Source: Celerinatantimonas sp046054195
Lineage (GTDB): Bacteria; Pseudomonadota; Gammaproteobacteria; Enterobacterales; Celerinatantimonadaceae
Direction: 5' to 3'
Assembly: GCF_046054195.1 (NCBI RefSeq)
Contig: NZ_JBEQCS010000001.1
Coordinates: 434,001-498,000, forward strand
DNA length: 64,000 bases
Every line of letters starts with the position of its first letter. Position 1 is the first letter of the stretch. Below are positions 1 to 9,317 of this stretch, piece after piece. The position numbers and the translations under genes are program-made. Under the pieces are notes generated by a model. The model was not told the DNA's origin and did no database searches. It worked only from the letters and a program-made list of their open reading frames with translations.

Positions 1-1144
1 AGGTGAGCATAAAGGCGTTCCCAAAGCCAACGAGCCCGGTTGCCAGCGATAACTGGGTCAGGGTAATTGCACTATTGTAATGATGCATCATCGCGGCGGT
101 TGTTATAAATCCTATTAAGGTAATCAGCGCGCCAAGTGCAAAGCTTTTAAAGTAGCTCATTTTGCTCGCTAAAGAGCGGCTTAACATTGAGCCGACAAAG
201 AACATCACTCCTAAAGCGATAAAGCTATCACCCGATAAGCGCGGTGAAAAATGCAATGCTTGTTGCAGCGTTAGCGCGCTGACAAATAGATATCCGGCAT
301 AACAGAAGGTCACCGCGGATTCGCTTAAAAAGCCCACTCGCGTTATTTTAATCGCAAATAAAGAAGGGGGAAGCAGCGGCTGTTCGCCGTTTTTCTCAAG
401 GTGCATCTGTGTTTGCCAAAGCCAATAAGCAAGTGGTACACACAATATAAGAAGCATCCATAATAGCGGCCACTGCTCAGCCATGCTGATAGGTATTAAT
501 AGTGATAGTAACAACGTGGTAAAAAGTCCCATGCCTTTAAAATCCATCGAGCTGACTTGACTGGCGCGAGTTTCAGGAATGAGCTTAAAACTTAAGGCAA
601 TAATCACCACGCATACGGGCAAATTGATTAAAAAGGCGACTCGCCAACCCAAACCGAAAAAATTAGCACTAATTAAATATCCGCCTAGCATCTGCCCAAG
701 CGCCACCGATAATCCTGCGACCGCTGTATATAAGCCAATGGCTCGGTTGTGTTTGTGCCCGCTTAAACACGCATGAATGGTTGCAAGGATCTGCGGCATT
801 AACAACGCGCCAAATAATCCCTGGGCCAAGCGCCCGAGTAACATCATCGAAATTGAGTGTGAGATAGCACAAAGCGTTGATGCCAGCGCAAACCCGGCTA
901 TTCCTAAAATAAAAACTTTGCGCCGACCAAAGCGGTCTCCAAGTCTTGCGCCTGTTGCAATACAAGATGCAAAGCTAACGCCATAAAGGGCTACGATTAA
1001 CACCAGTGCTGCGGTATTGGCGTGCAAGGATGCACCAATCACATTTAGCCCCACATTAACAATGGAAAAGTCCAGTTGCGGTAGTAATTGCCCCGCGACT
1101 AATAAAATCAGCCCCAATGAGGACAGCGTTTGATTTTTTTGCAT
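1..1144 (-). CDS. MFS drug exporter, DHA2-like, C-terminus outside the window
   Basis: This is an inner-membrane proton-driven multidrug exporter of the major facilitator superfamily. The frame opens at an ATG at 1144 and stays open to base 1, giving about 381 residues; the stop lies beyond the left edge. Hydrophobic helices run through the whole part seen. The first follows LSSLGLILLVAGQ, and the MFS signature GARLGDRFGRRKVF lies in the loop between helices 2 and 3. A motif-C-like stretch (GLYTAVAGLSVALGQMLGGY) points to an antiporter. Length and spacing fit the 14-helix DHA2 group. It is divergent from the MmyB-type regulator at 1329, its likely local regulator. The substrate cannot be told from sequence. 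Confidence 0.85.
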   Translation of the reverse strand, partial: MQKNQTLSSLGLILLVAGQLLPQLDFSIVNVGLNVIGASLHANTAALVLIVALYGVSFASCIATGARLGDRFGRRKVFILGIAGFALASTLCAISHSISMMLLGRLAQGLFGALLMPQILATIHACLSGHKHNRAIGLYTAVAGLSVALGQMLGGYLISANFFGLGWRVAFLINLPVCVVIIALSFKLIPETRASQVSSMDFKGMGLFTTLLLSLLIPISMAEQWPLLWMLLILCVPLAYWLWQTQMHLEKNGEQPLLPPSLFAIKITRVGFLSESAVTFCYAGYLFVSALTLQQALHFSPRLSGDSFIALGVMFFVGSMLSRSLASKMSYFKSFALGALITLIGFITTAAMMHHYNSAITLTQLSLATGLVGFGNAFMLT

Positions 1145-1328
1145 AGAGTGAGCTCTTTGTGGCAGTGCTGTTTTTAACAGCTGATGATCAAGAGCGTGTT
1201 ATTATGACGAGATTTTAAAGGTGTACAAGAAATCAATTAAACACGTATAAATAGTACGATGCTAAGCTTTTCGAGGCTAAAACATCGTCTATTAAGATAT
1301 TAACTCAATAAGGAAAAATCTTTTTCTG

Positions 1329-2189
1329 ATGATGACCAACAGTGATAATTGGCAGTTAATCGGCTCTTTTTTGCGCCAAAAGCGAGAGATGATAGATCCT
1401 GAATTAGTTGGAATTGTTCGCTCATCGCGCAGTCGCACACCAGGATTAAGACGCGAAGATGTTGCCGCTTTGGCACAAATTAGTACGGTTTGGTATAGCA
1501 AGATAGAAAGGGGCAAAGCCAAAGGCGTTTCTAAAAGTGTGCTAAAAACACTAGCGGACGTGCTAAAGCTTAATCTTCAAGAGTTTGAATACCTGCTCTC
1601 ACTAAGCGAGGACTCCGAGTCCATTGCGCTTGAGCCTTGTCGAATTCTCTCAGAGCAAAGCCAATTGTTGCTTGAGCAAGTTAATCCATTGCCCGCGTTA
1701 ATGATGAATGACTATTTTGATATCCTTGGCGTGAATCAAGCGTTTACCTTGTTTTGTGGCATCAATCTTAATGAGTTGGCGCTCGATGAGCGCAACTATA
1801 TTTATTTAGCCATCACCAATGCCAAATGGCAGCAGTTTTTACCCGCAGATGATGAGCCCGCTTTAGTAGAACACCTTGAGCGAATGGCTGGGTTAATGCG
1901 TAGTCGTTGGATGAACCGACGCAACGATCCTATTTTTAATAAGCGCATCGAAACGTTTAAGCAGTGCTCGGCTATCTTTGCTAAAGCTTGGGATACGCAG
2001 AAAGTACAATCATTTGATCACTTGGATTATCAGCGTCGCCATGCACATTTAGGGTTAATGGCTTTGACTAAACAAGTTTGGTGGAATCATAGTGAGCTGG
2101 CAAGCGCTCGGTTTAATGTGTTTTATCCACAAACGAGCGACGATATGCAGCGTTTAACGACGCTATTTCATAGCCATATTGAGGAGTAA
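1329..2189 (+). CDS. XRE-family regulator with MmyB-like ligand domain
   Basis: This is a DNA-binding transcription regulator of 286 residues. Residues about 10-80 form an N-terminal helix-turn-helix (RTPGLRREDVAALAQIS then WYSKIERGKAKGVS). The rest matches the MmyB-like ligand-binding domain, including PALMMNDYFDILGVNQAF, RWMNRRNDPIFNKRI and the late HAHLG and WWNHSE stretches. Members of this family commonly control a divergent oxidoreductase or transporter gene, which fits the divergent MFS exporter here. Two ATG codons (1329 and 1332) are possible starts. The intergenic region 1145-1328 would hold both promoters; I see no clear operator in it. The ligand is unknown. Confidence 0.85.
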   Translation: MMTNSDNWQLIGSFLRQKREMIDPELVGIVRSSRSRTPGLRREDVAALAQISTVWYSKIERGKAKGVSKSVLKTLADVLKLNLQEFEYLLSLSEDSESIALEPCRILSEQSQLLLEQVNPLPALMMNDYFDILGVNQAFTLFCGINLNELALDERNYIYLAITNAKWQQFLPADDEPALVEHLERMAGLMRSRWMNRRNDPIFNKRIETFKQCSAIFAKAWDTQKVQSFDHLDYQRRHAHLGLMALTKQVWWNHSELASARFNVFYPQTSDDMQRLTTLFHSHIEE

Positions 2190-2192
2190 GTG

Positions 2193-2414
2193 ATGGCGTT
2201 TAAGTTTTTAAAATTCTCTCAAGCGAGCAAAGACTGGGCGCGGTTAATTTTAAGCCTCATTTTTACGCTATTAAGCTTGGTCTTTCCAAGCGATAGACAA
2301 ACTCAGCTCGGGCTTGCATTGTTTTTCTCCTGTATCGCGCTTATCAGTGTGATTCAACTGATAGTCCAGCAGCGTCGGCGCGTTCGTGGCAAAACCAATC
2401 AATCTGAGCGTTAA
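2193..2414 (+). CDS. Small membrane protein, unknown
   Basis: This 73-residue protein has a lysine- and arginine-rich N-terminus, two hydrophobic helices (about residues 17-32 and 37-55) and a basic tail ending QQRRRVRGKTNQSER. I chose the ATG at 2193 rather than the in-frame GTG at 2190. It begins four bases after the stop of the MmyB-type regulator, so the two are probably co-transcribed. Its stop shares the sequence TTAA with the stop of the convergent ABC permease gene. I do not recognise a family. The topology suggests an inner-membrane protein with both ends in the cytoplasm. Confidence 0.6.
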   Translation: MAFKFLKFSQASKDWARLILSLIFTLLSLVFPSDRQTQLGLALFFSCIALISVIQLIVQQRRRVRGKTNQSER

Positions 2415-3508
2415 CTGACTTTTCGTTTGAAAATAATATAGGCAATACTGGTTGTGACCAGACAGATAATCAGCATTGCCCAAAGGTGCGGTGCGATAAC
2501 ACTGAGCGATGCCCCTTTGAGATAGACCATCTTGGTAATATCGGTGAAATGTAATACCGGGTTAACCCAGACAATGGTTTGCAGCCACTGCGGCATATTC
2601 TCAACTGGCGCGACATAGCCTGAGAGTAAAATAGCTGGCATTAAAAACACGAAGACGCCGATAAATGCCTGTTGCTGTGTGCGACAAAATGCTGAGATAA
2701 ATAGCCCAACCCCAATGAGTGATAAGCCATACAAAATCATAGCCCCATAAAAAAGCACCAATGAGCCGTGAAACGGGATCTGGTAGCCAAATACAGAGCT
2801 TAAAAATACGATTGTGGCTTGTAATATTGCCACGATAATTGCCGGAATCGCTTTGCCTAAAAAAATTTCAGCGGTGCTCAGCGGTGAGACCAATAGCTGC
2901 TCTAAGGTGCCTTGTTCTCGCTCACGAGCCACCGACAAAGAAGTGACAATCATTACACCAATGGTGGTAATCAAGGCAATTAGCGATGGCACAATAAACC
3001 ATTTGTAATAAAGGTTAGGGTTGTACCAGTTGCGATAAACGAGTGATGAGAGCTCATCTTGGCCGGTTTTTTCTTGATTAAAGCGCGCTACGACTTGCTC
3101 AACATAACTGCCCGCAATCTGGGCACTGTTGGAATTGCGCCCATCGAGTAAGATTTGCACATCGACGCTCTGTCCTGCTGCGACTTTGTGTGAAAAATCA
3201 TCAGGAATGCGCACCGCTAGCAGTACTTTTTGATTATCTAACAATTGCCTAAGTTGCGTCTGTGAGTGAACCATCTTGACTTGAGCAAATGAGCTGGCGT
3301 GGCGCAGCCGCTCAATCAGCTGCGTTGAACTATGGCCACTGTCTTGATTGAAAACGGCCATGTTAACGTGAGTCACATCTAAGGTCGCTGCAAATGGGAA
3401 GACCAAGACCTGTAAAACCACTGGCAAAATTAAAATATTGCGGGTCTGGCGCTCACGTAATAGTGACTGCAGTTCTTTGATAATGAGCGTGAGTAGCCGA
3501 TAAAACAT
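2411..3508 (-). CDS. ybhR: ABC exporter permease, YbhR-like
   Basis: This is an ABC-2 type permease of 365 residues (E. coli YbhR is of similar size). One N-terminal helix is followed by a large periplasmic domain (about residues 45-170), then five helices in the C-terminal half. The ABC-2 hallmark VAREREQGTLEQLLVSPL lies just after the second helix. It is the last gene of the ybhG-F-S-R set and starts in a TAATG overlap with ybhS. With YbhS it should form the membrane heterodimer of a drug and sodium-linked exporter driven by YbhF. The assignment to R rather than S rests on gene order and length. Confidence 0.88.
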   Translation of the reverse strand: MFYRLLTLIIKELQSLLRERQTRNILILPVVLQVLVFPFAATLDVTHVNMAVFNQDSGHSSTQLIERLRHASSFAQVKMVHSQTQLRQLLDNQKVLLAVRIPDDFSHKVAAGQSVDVQILLDGRNSNSAQIAGSYVEQVVARFNQEKTGQDELSSLVYRNWYNPNLYYKWFIVPSLIALITTIGVMIVTSLSVAREREQGTLEQLLVSPLSTAEIFLGKAIPAIIVAILQATIVFLSSVFGYQIPFHGSLVLFYGAMILYGLSLIGVGLFISAFCRTQQQAFIGVFVFLMPAILLSGYVAPVENMPQWLQTIVWVNPVLHFTDITKMVYLKGASLSVIAPHLWAMLIICLVTTSIAYIIFKRKVS

Positions 3509-4635
3509 TATCTATCCTCCAGTCGCGCTGCGGTTTTCCAGTATGTCAGGCCGATGAAGATGACCGATGCGCCAATCAGATAAAGGCTGTTTATCCAGAT
3601 GAGGGTTCCAAGGTTTCCAGCTAAGAAGATCGTTTTTAAAATGCTGACAAAATAACGTGCCGGAACAATGTAACTGGCAAGTTGAATGACCGCTGGCATG
3701 CTGTCGATTTCAAAAACAAATCCTGAGAGCATAATGGCGGGCAAAAAAGCGGCATTCAATGCGATCATCGCGGCGTTAAACTGATTTTTTGTCAGCGTTG
3801 AAATCAGCAACCCAATACCCATGCTGCTGGTTAAAAATAAGAGAGTTGTAAGCGTAAGCAACCATAATGAGCCGCGAAATGGCACATCCATAAAACCTAC
3901 CGCCACAACCACACACAACCCCATCGCGATAAGCCCTAGAACATAATAGGGCAGCAATTTACTCAGCAGTAGCTCGGCTCTGGTTAAGCGCGTGGCCAAC
4001 AACGCCTCCATGGTGCCACTTTCCCATTCCCGTGCGATAACCAACGAGGTAAGAATCGTCCCAATGACCGTCATAATAATACTGATGGCTCCGGGAATAA
4101 TAAAATGACGGCTAATGGCAGCTGGGTTAAACCAGACTCGCTCGCTTGCAGAAATAAGAGCGTTAACACTTTGGCCTTTGGCACTCTCTTGCTGGCTTTG
4201 CCAAATTTGCCAGATACTTTGCACATAACTTTGGACAAATCGGGCCGTGTTTGGGTCGCTCCCATCGGTAATAATTTGTAGCGATGGCGTTTGCCCGGCA
4301 ATGACTTTTCGATCAAAGTCGGGACCGATGACGACAATGCCGCGCAGACTCCCTTTTTGCATCATTGCTTTCAGTGGCGCGCGATGTTCGCTAATGCTCA
4401 GCTGAATATAAGGGGAGTTATGAAAGGTGGTTAACAGGTTTTGACTGGCTTGGCCCTGCGACTGGCTGACCACCCCGATATGCAATCGTCCGGTATCAAG
4501 ATTAATGCCGTAGCCAAAAATAAAGAGCAGCAAAATCGGAATGACGATGGCTATCAGAGCGTTACTCGGATCTCGAATAATTTGGTAACTCTCTTTGCGG
4601 CACATGGCTTTGAGACGACGCATCGATATTTGCAT
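3508..4635 (-). CDS. ybhS: ABC exporter permease, YbhS-like
   Basis: This ABC-2 type permease has 375 residues. The layout is the same as in its neighbour: helix 1 (ALIAIVIPILLLFIFGYG), a periplasmic domain to about residue 170, then five helices. The conserved stretch VIAREWESGTMEALLATRL is the ABC-2 coupling segment. The start overlaps the ybhF stop and the stop overlaps the ybhR start, both as TAATG, so the three genes are translationally coupled. It is the predicted partner permease of YbhR. The sequence is intact and nothing is unusual. Confidence 0.88.
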   Translation of the reverse strand: MQISMRRLKAMCRKESYQIIRDPSNALIAIVIPILLLFIFGYGINLDTGRLHIGVVSQSQGQASQNLLTTFHNSPYIQLSISEHRAPLKAMMQKGSLRGIVVIGPDFDRKVIAGQTPSLQIITDGSDPNTARFVQSYVQSIWQIWQSQQESAKGQSVNALISASERVWFNPAAISRHFIIPGAISIIMTVIGTILTSLVIAREWESGTMEALLATRLTRAELLLSKLLPYYVLGLIAMGLCVVVAVGFMDVPFRGSLWLLTLTTLLFLTSSMGIGLLISTLTKNQFNAAMIALNAAFLPAIMLSGFVFEIDSMPAVIQLASYIVPARYFVSILKTIFLAGNLGTLIWINSLYLIGASVIFIGLTYWKTAARLEDR

Positions 4636-6356
4636 TAAGCGTCCTCCGTTTGCGCTTCAATCAAGCGGATAAAAGCCTCTTCCATGGTTAAATCACTCTC
4701 ATCGGCTTGCATAACTTGGGCTTTGAGTTGGTCGGGGTGATCGACGGCAATGAGACGGCCTTGATAAACTAAGCCAATGCGATCGCAATACTCGGCTTCA
4801 TCCATAAAGTGAGTGGTGACCATCACCGTTACGCCTTTTTCAACCATGCCGTTGATATGTAGCCAGAATTCACGGCGGGTGAGGGGATCAACGCCCGAGG
4901 TCGGTTCATCTAAAAATAGAATATCCGGCTGGTGCATCAGCGCACAAGACAATGCCAGCCGCTGTTTAAAACCAAGCGGCAGTGATTCCGGCGTTTGTTT
5001 TAAAATCGATTGAAACTGGAAGGTGTCAATCATTTCATCCATTCTTTGGCGCTGTAATTTGCCATGCAGTCCATATGCGCCCGAGAAAAACTGTAAATTT
5101 TGTAAGACCGTTAAATTAGAGTAGAGCGAAAATTTTTGGGCCATGTAGCCTAAGCGTTGGCGCACTTTGCCTGGGCTGCGTTTAAGATCCATTCCCAGAA
5201 CTTTCGCTTGCCCAGATGAGACCGGTAATAAACCACACATCATGCGAAAGGTTGTCGATTTACCTGCGCCATTAGGTCCGAGCAGACCAAATATTTCGCC
5301 GCGTTTTACGGCAAAATTGACGTGGTCGGTGGCGATAAAATCGCCAAATCGACGCGTTAAATTGACCGCTTCAATAGCATTGCTATGGTCGTTTTCTATT
5401 TGCGGTAGAATGTCAGCCAGCGCTGAATGGCGATTTTCTTGACCGCCTAATTTGTCAATAAAGGCATCTTCAAAGCGGGCGCTGGTGGGGTTAATCGCTT
5501 GTTGGCTAAGATTTAAGTGCTCGGTGAGTAGCGTTCGAACATCCGGTGCGTTGGTAATGGTGCGGATCTGTTTGCCTTGCAGCACGGCATCGCGGACATC
5601 ATTAAGCGCTAAAACTTTGGTTAATCTTTGGCGAGGATGCGCCCCACCATCGATTAAAAAGCTGCGCCCTTGCATGGTGGCGGTTAGTTTTTGCGGTGCA
5701 CCTTCATAGATAAGCTCGCCTTCATTCATCAATAACACTCGTTGACACTGCTCTGCTTCATCAAGATACGATGTGCTCCAGATGATCAACATGCCATCGT
5801 CAGCGAGATCGTGCACCATTTTCCAAAGCTCGCGCCGAGAGATGGGGTCAACACCCACGCCGGGCTCGTCTAATAGTAGAACTTTGGGCTGGCCAACCAG
5901 AGTGCAAGCCAGCCCTAGTTTTTGCTTCATTCCGCCAGATAAATTGCCTGCAGCACGCGAGCTAAAGCGCGCCAAATCGGTAAAGTCGAGCAATTTTTGG
6001 CGAGTGCTCGGCCAAGTTTTAAGATCCACTCCGCGAAGATCAGCGTATAAATCTAAATTCTCTTGAACACTTAAGTCGGTATACAGGCCAAATTTTTGCG
6101 GCATATAGCCCAGTTGTTGATGCAAAGCCGCTGATTGTTTTAAAGGGCTTAAGCCTGCGACTTGAAGCTCTCCTTCACTGGGGAGCATAAGCCCTGCTAT
6201 CATCCGCAACAGTGTCGTTTTGCCTGCGCCATCAGGTCCGATAAGACCTGTAACATAACCTGACTCAATGGTGAGATTAAGCGCGGCTAAAGCAGGTTTT
6301 GTCATCTGCTCAAAGCGTTTGACGACGTTTTTAAGCACCACCTCAGTCGCAGCCAT
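4635..6356 (-). CDS. ybhF: Tandem ABC ATPase, YbhF-like
   Basis: This 573-residue protein has two complete nucleotide-binding domains in one chain, as in YbhF. Domain 1 has Walker A GPDGAGKTT, signature LSGGMKQKLG and Walker B VLLLDEPGVGVDP. Domain 2 has Walker A GPNGAGKST, a degenerate signature (LPLGFKQRLALS, where LSGG would be expected) and Walker B ILFLDEPTSGVDP. I start at the ATG at 6356, preceded by AGGCGAAC and 7 bases after the ybhG stop. An upstream TTG would overlap ybhG. It powers the YbhS/YbhR permeases from the cytoplasmic side. The altered second signature may mean the two ATP sites are unequal. Confidence 0.9.
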   Translation of the reverse strand: MAATEVVLKNVVKRFEQMTKPALAALNLTIESGYVTGLIGPDGAGKTTLLRMIAGLMLPSEGELQVAGLSPLKQSAALHQQLGYMPQKFGLYTDLSVQENLDLYADLRGVDLKTWPSTRQKLLDFTDLARFSSRAAGNLSGGMKQKLGLACTLVGQPKVLLLDEPGVGVDPISRRELWKMVHDLADDGMLIIWSTSYLDEAEQCQRVLLMNEGELIYEGAPQKLTATMQGRSFLIDGGAHPRQRLTKVLALNDVRDAVLQGKQIRTITNAPDVRTLLTEHLNLSQQAINPTSARFEDAFIDKLGGQENRHSALADILPQIENDHSNAIEAVNLTRRFGDFIATDHVNFAVKRGEIFGLLGPNGAGKSTTFRMMCGLLPVSSGQAKVLGMDLKRSPGKVRQRLGYMAQKFSLYSNLTVLQNLQFFSGAYGLHGKLQRQRMDEMIDTFQFQSILKQTPESLPLGFKQRLALSCALMHQPDILFLDEPTSGVDPLTRREFWLHINGMVEKGVTVMVTTHFMDEAEYCDRIGLVYQGRLIAVDHPDQLKAQVMQADESDLTMEEAFIRLIEAQTEDA

Positions 6357-6363
6357 AGTTCGC

Positions 6364-7341
6364 CTATTTTTCAAAGTGTACAGTCACTGGCATTCCTTGG
6401 CGTAATTGTGGCGTTGGGTCGTCCACAATGATGCGTAAGCGATAAACCAGCGAGGTGCGAAGCTGCTCGGTCTGAACCGTTTTCGGTGTGAATTCAGCCG
6501 TTGGAGAAACAAAGCCAATATGGCCATGAAATGCTTGCTTGGTGCTATCTGTGGTGATTGTGACTTGGCGGCCGTTTTGCGCCATCGCCAGATGGGGTTC
6601 ATCAATATACGCTTTAATCCACAATGGATGGCTAAGCGCCAGCGTAAACACCGTTGTGCCTGCGTTTAACATTGCGCCTGGTTGGTGAGCCCTGACTAAA
6701 ATGGTTCCATCTGCGGGCGCTTTAAGTTGGGTATCACTTAAATCTAGCTGTGCTTTGGCAACGCTGGCTTGGGTTTGTTCAAACTGAGCCTTGGCTTGTT
6801 CAATCTGTTGTGGACGGTTGCCTTGTTGATACTGCGAGAGCTGTTGTTGGGCCGCTAACAAGTCAGCTTGTGCCTGATCGCGTTTATCTTTAGCTGCATC
6901 CAGTTGTTCTTGCGCAATGGCTTTTTTTCGCCGCAGAGCGCGGTAGCGTTCATAGGAGCGCTGCGCATATTGATAGGCCGAACTTAGTTGTTTGACCTGT
7001 TCACGAGCACGGGCAATTTCTTCGCTGCGATAACCGGCTTTGAGCAGATCTAAATTTGCTTTTGCGGCATCAGATTGCGCTTTTGCCTGCGCTAAGGCGA
7101 TTTGATAGGGCTGCGGGTCTATTTCGCCAATGACTTGGCCTTGTTGCACTTTGTCCCCCTCATCGACATTCAGGGATTTAAGTCTGCCGCCAACGCGAAA
7201 ACTTAATGCAGTGGTGCGAATATCGACATTGCCATAGAGCGTCACAGGTTGCTGTTTGCTCTGTTCTTGCTGGTAGTAATAGTAGCCGCCACCACCAATG
7301 ATGATGAGCAATATAATTGCAATCAATATGCCTTTACGCAT
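6364..7341 (-). CDS. ybhG: Membrane fusion protein, YbhG-like
   Basis: This HlyD-family periplasmic adaptor has 325 residues. An N-terminal signal anchor (residues 4-20, glycine-rich end then YYYYQQEQ) is followed by a lipoyl-type half motif (RVGGRLKSLNVDEGDKVQQGQ), a long glutamine- and alanine-rich coiled-coil hairpin (about residues 75-205) and the second lipoyl half (LKAPADGTILVRAHQPGAML). It should link the YbhFSR transporter to an outer-membrane channel. It is the first gene of the operon and is divergent from cecR, with the shared control region at 7342-7518. Confidence 0.9.
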   Translation of the reverse strand: MRKGILIAIILLIIIGGGGYYYYQQEQSKQQPVTLYGNVDIRTTALSFRVGGRLKSLNVDEGDKVQQGQVIGEIDPQPYQIALAQAKAQSDAAKANLDLLKAGYRSEEIARAREQVKQLSSAYQYAQRSYERYRALRRKKAIAQEQLDAAKDKRDQAQADLLAAQQQLSQYQQGNRPQQIEQAKAQFEQTQASVAKAQLDLSDTQLKAPADGTILVRAHQPGAMLNAGTTVFTLALSHPLWIKAYIDEPHLAMAQNGRQVTITTDSTKQAFHGHIGFVSPTAEFTPKTVQTEQLRTSLVYRLRIIVDDPTPQLRQGMPVTVHFEK

Positions 7342-7382
7342 AACCGACTCCCATGAACAAGGACTGTTTTCACTATATTAAA

Positions 7383-7400
7383 TTCAAATTTAAATTTAAA
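7383..7400. promoter_or_regulatory. Candidate CecR operator (AT palindrome)
   Basis: The region between ybhG and cecR holds a symmetric AT-rich stretch centred on AAATTTAAATTT. A TetR-type regulator that is divergent from its target usually binds such a dyad in the shared region. This is inference from position and symmetry only. A random AT-rich palindrome is the alternative. Confidence 0.35.
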
Positions 7401-7518
7401 GTTATTTTTGATAAATTAGTAAACAATTATATGTTGATGACTCTGATTTAAGCCAGTGCATCAGTTGCTACCAGGCACAGAATGGATTTAGTGCAGAGTT
7501 AACATGAGGAAAATGGTC

Positions 7519-8181
7519 ATGGCGTTGCAACGAAGAAGGCGCCCCGATGGGGACAAAACTCGCGATCAGATTATTGAAGCCGCCGGCGAACTATTCGCTC
7601 AGTATGGTTATCAAGGAACAACCAGCAAGGCGATTTGTCAGAGCTGTGGTGTGAATCTGGCTTCAGTTAATTACCATTTTGGCTCGCGTCAGGGGCTCTA
7701 TGAAGTGATTCTAAAACAGGTACACGAGTCGTTAATGGGGCTTGAGCACTTAGAGGCGTTAATTGACAGCAAGCTTGCTCCTGAGCAGAAATTTCGCACC
7801 TTTATTAGCGAACTTATTCCGGCCATTGTGGGGGCAAAAAACTGGCAGTTACGGATTTGGGCGCGCGAGATTGCCGCGCCTTCTGAATTTTTGCCCAACG
7901 TGATGAATGAACAGATCTTGCCAAAATTTACTCGCTTAAGTGCGCTCATTTCGCAGCTCACAGGACTAAGCGCCGATGATCCAAGGCTGCTTCCATCTGT
8001 TTTTAATGTGATTTCGCCCTGTTTGATGATGCTTATCGCTAATCGTGAGCAGCAGATGCCGCTGTCCGATATTTTTAACTATCCCTCAGAGCAGCTGGTG
8101 GATTATCTACAACGATTTTTATTAGCTGGACTTAAAGCTTTGGCCGATAGTAACAGTGGCGGGTGGGGCGCAACTGCTTAA
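7519..8181 (+). CDS. cecR: TetR-family regulator CecR
   Basis: This is a repressor of 220 residues. The N-terminal helix-turn-helix reads TRDQIIEAAGELFAQYGYQGTTSKAICQSCGVN then SVNYHFGSRQGLYE, typical of TetR. The C-terminal half matches the CecR (YbiH, DUF1956) ligand domain, with WARE and PSEFLPNVMNE. In E. coli CecR controls the adjacent ybhGFSR genes; here the same genes are divergent. Three in-frame ATGs exist (7504, 7513, 7519). I prefer 7519 because GAGGAAA precedes it at normal spacing. It probably represses the exporter until a drug-like ligand binds. Confidence 0.85.
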   Translation: MALQRRRRPDGDKTRDQIIEAAGELFAQYGYQGTTSKAICQSCGVNLASVNYHFGSRQGLYEVILKQVHESLMGLEHLEALIDSKLAPEQKFRTFISELIPAIVGAKNWQLRIWAREIAAPSEFLPNVMNEQILPKFTRLSALISQLTGLSADDPRLLPSVFNVISPCLMMLIANREQQMPLSDIFNYPSEQLVDYLQRFLLAGLKALADSNSGGWGATA

Positions 8182-8397
8182 AACTTATTATTTAAGCGAG
8201 AATTGAATTATTCTTATCATCGAAGTCTTTTCCTTAGATTTTTATTGGTATAGTATTTTTGATTGTTTGAAACTATCAATCTGTGCACAATGACATTATC
8301 AAACGATATTAAGCGGCCTATCTTTAGATATTGCTGCGCAGAGATCTGCTGATGACTCATCTTTGTGATCCACGCTATCGTGCCAACGGGAAATGAT

Positions 8398-9285
8398 ATG
8401 AACTTGCGAGATTTAGAGTATTTGGTTGCACTTCAAGAGGTGAAGCACTTTCGTAAAGCTGCTGAAAAGTGTTTTGTCAGCCAACCAACCTTAAGTGGGC
8501 AGATCTCAAAACTTGAAGAAGAGTTGGGGTTGTTGCTTATCGAGCGGACCTCACGCAAAGTAATTTTTACCCACGCAGGCGAAGATATTGCTGCTAAAGC
8601 CCGGCTGATTTTAATGGAAGTCAAAGGGCTTAAAGATATCGCAAAGAACTATCAGGCTCCGCTTTCAGGACCGTTGCACATTGGTTTAATCCCAACAGTT
8701 GCGCCTTATGTCCTGCCTAAAATTGTGCCGCAGGTGCGCGAGCGCTTTCCCAATCTGGAACTGTTTCTTTATGAAGAACAGACCAAAGATCTGATTAAAG
8801 GGCTTGAAGAGGGCGAGTTAGATTGTCTGATCCTCGCACTGCTGCCCGATATGGAACGATTTGGCCATATCGATCTTTATCGTGAACCATTTTTATTGGC
8901 TCTGCCCAAAGATCATCCTTGGCGTGAGCGTGAGCGCATCGTATTAGAAGATCTGAAAGGTCATCGCGTATTAATGCTAGAAGATGGGCACTGTTTGCGC
9001 GACCAAGCGCTGGGGTATTGCTTTACTGCAGGGGCGAAAGAAGATACCAGTTTTAAAGCAACCAGCTTAGAAACACTGCGTCATATGGTCGCTGCTGATT
9101 GCGGCATCACTTTATTGCCAGAGCTTGCCGTTCCTAAAGCTGATGAAGATACTGAACTTGTCTATAAACGCTTTAATGACCCGCAGCCTGGCCGAATTAT
9201 CAGCTTAGTTTATCGTATGCACTCGGTGCGTCGTCCGTGTTTTAACGAGTTGGCTAAATTGGTGCAAAATCAGATTCATTTTTGA
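8398..9285 (+). CDS. oxyR: Peroxide-sensing regulator OxyR
   Basis: This LysR-family hydrogen-peroxide sensor has 295 residues (E. coli OxyR has 305). It opens MNLRDLEYLVALQEVKHFRKAA, the OxyR-type winged-helix start. The redox centre is visible as LEDGHCLRDQALGYC, with the two cysteines that form the regulatory disulfide. I start at the ATG at 8398, since the upstream in-frame GTG at 8365 gives an unusual extension. It probably activates peroxide-defence genes, including the ahpC-ahpF pair at 41.2-43.4 kb. The upstream gap 8182-8397 is AT-rich and presumably carries its promoter; no clear self-operator was found. Confidence 0.95.
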   Translation: MNLRDLEYLVALQEVKHFRKAAEKCFVSQPTLSGQISKLEEELGLLLIERTSRKVIFTHAGEDIAAKARLILMEVKGLKDIAKNYQAPLSGPLHIGLIPTVAPYVLPKIVPQVRERFPNLELFLYEEQTKDLIKGLEEGELDCLILALLPDMERFGHIDLYREPFLLALPKDHPWRERERIVLEDLKGHRVLMLEDGHCLRDQALGYCFTAGAKEDTSFKATSLETLRHMVAADCGITLLPELAVPKADEDTELVYKRFNDPQPGRIISLVYRMHSVRRPCFNELAKLVQNQIHF

Positions 9286-9317
9286 TCCGGCGTTAGATTT
9301 TGAATGAGGGCTAAGCT

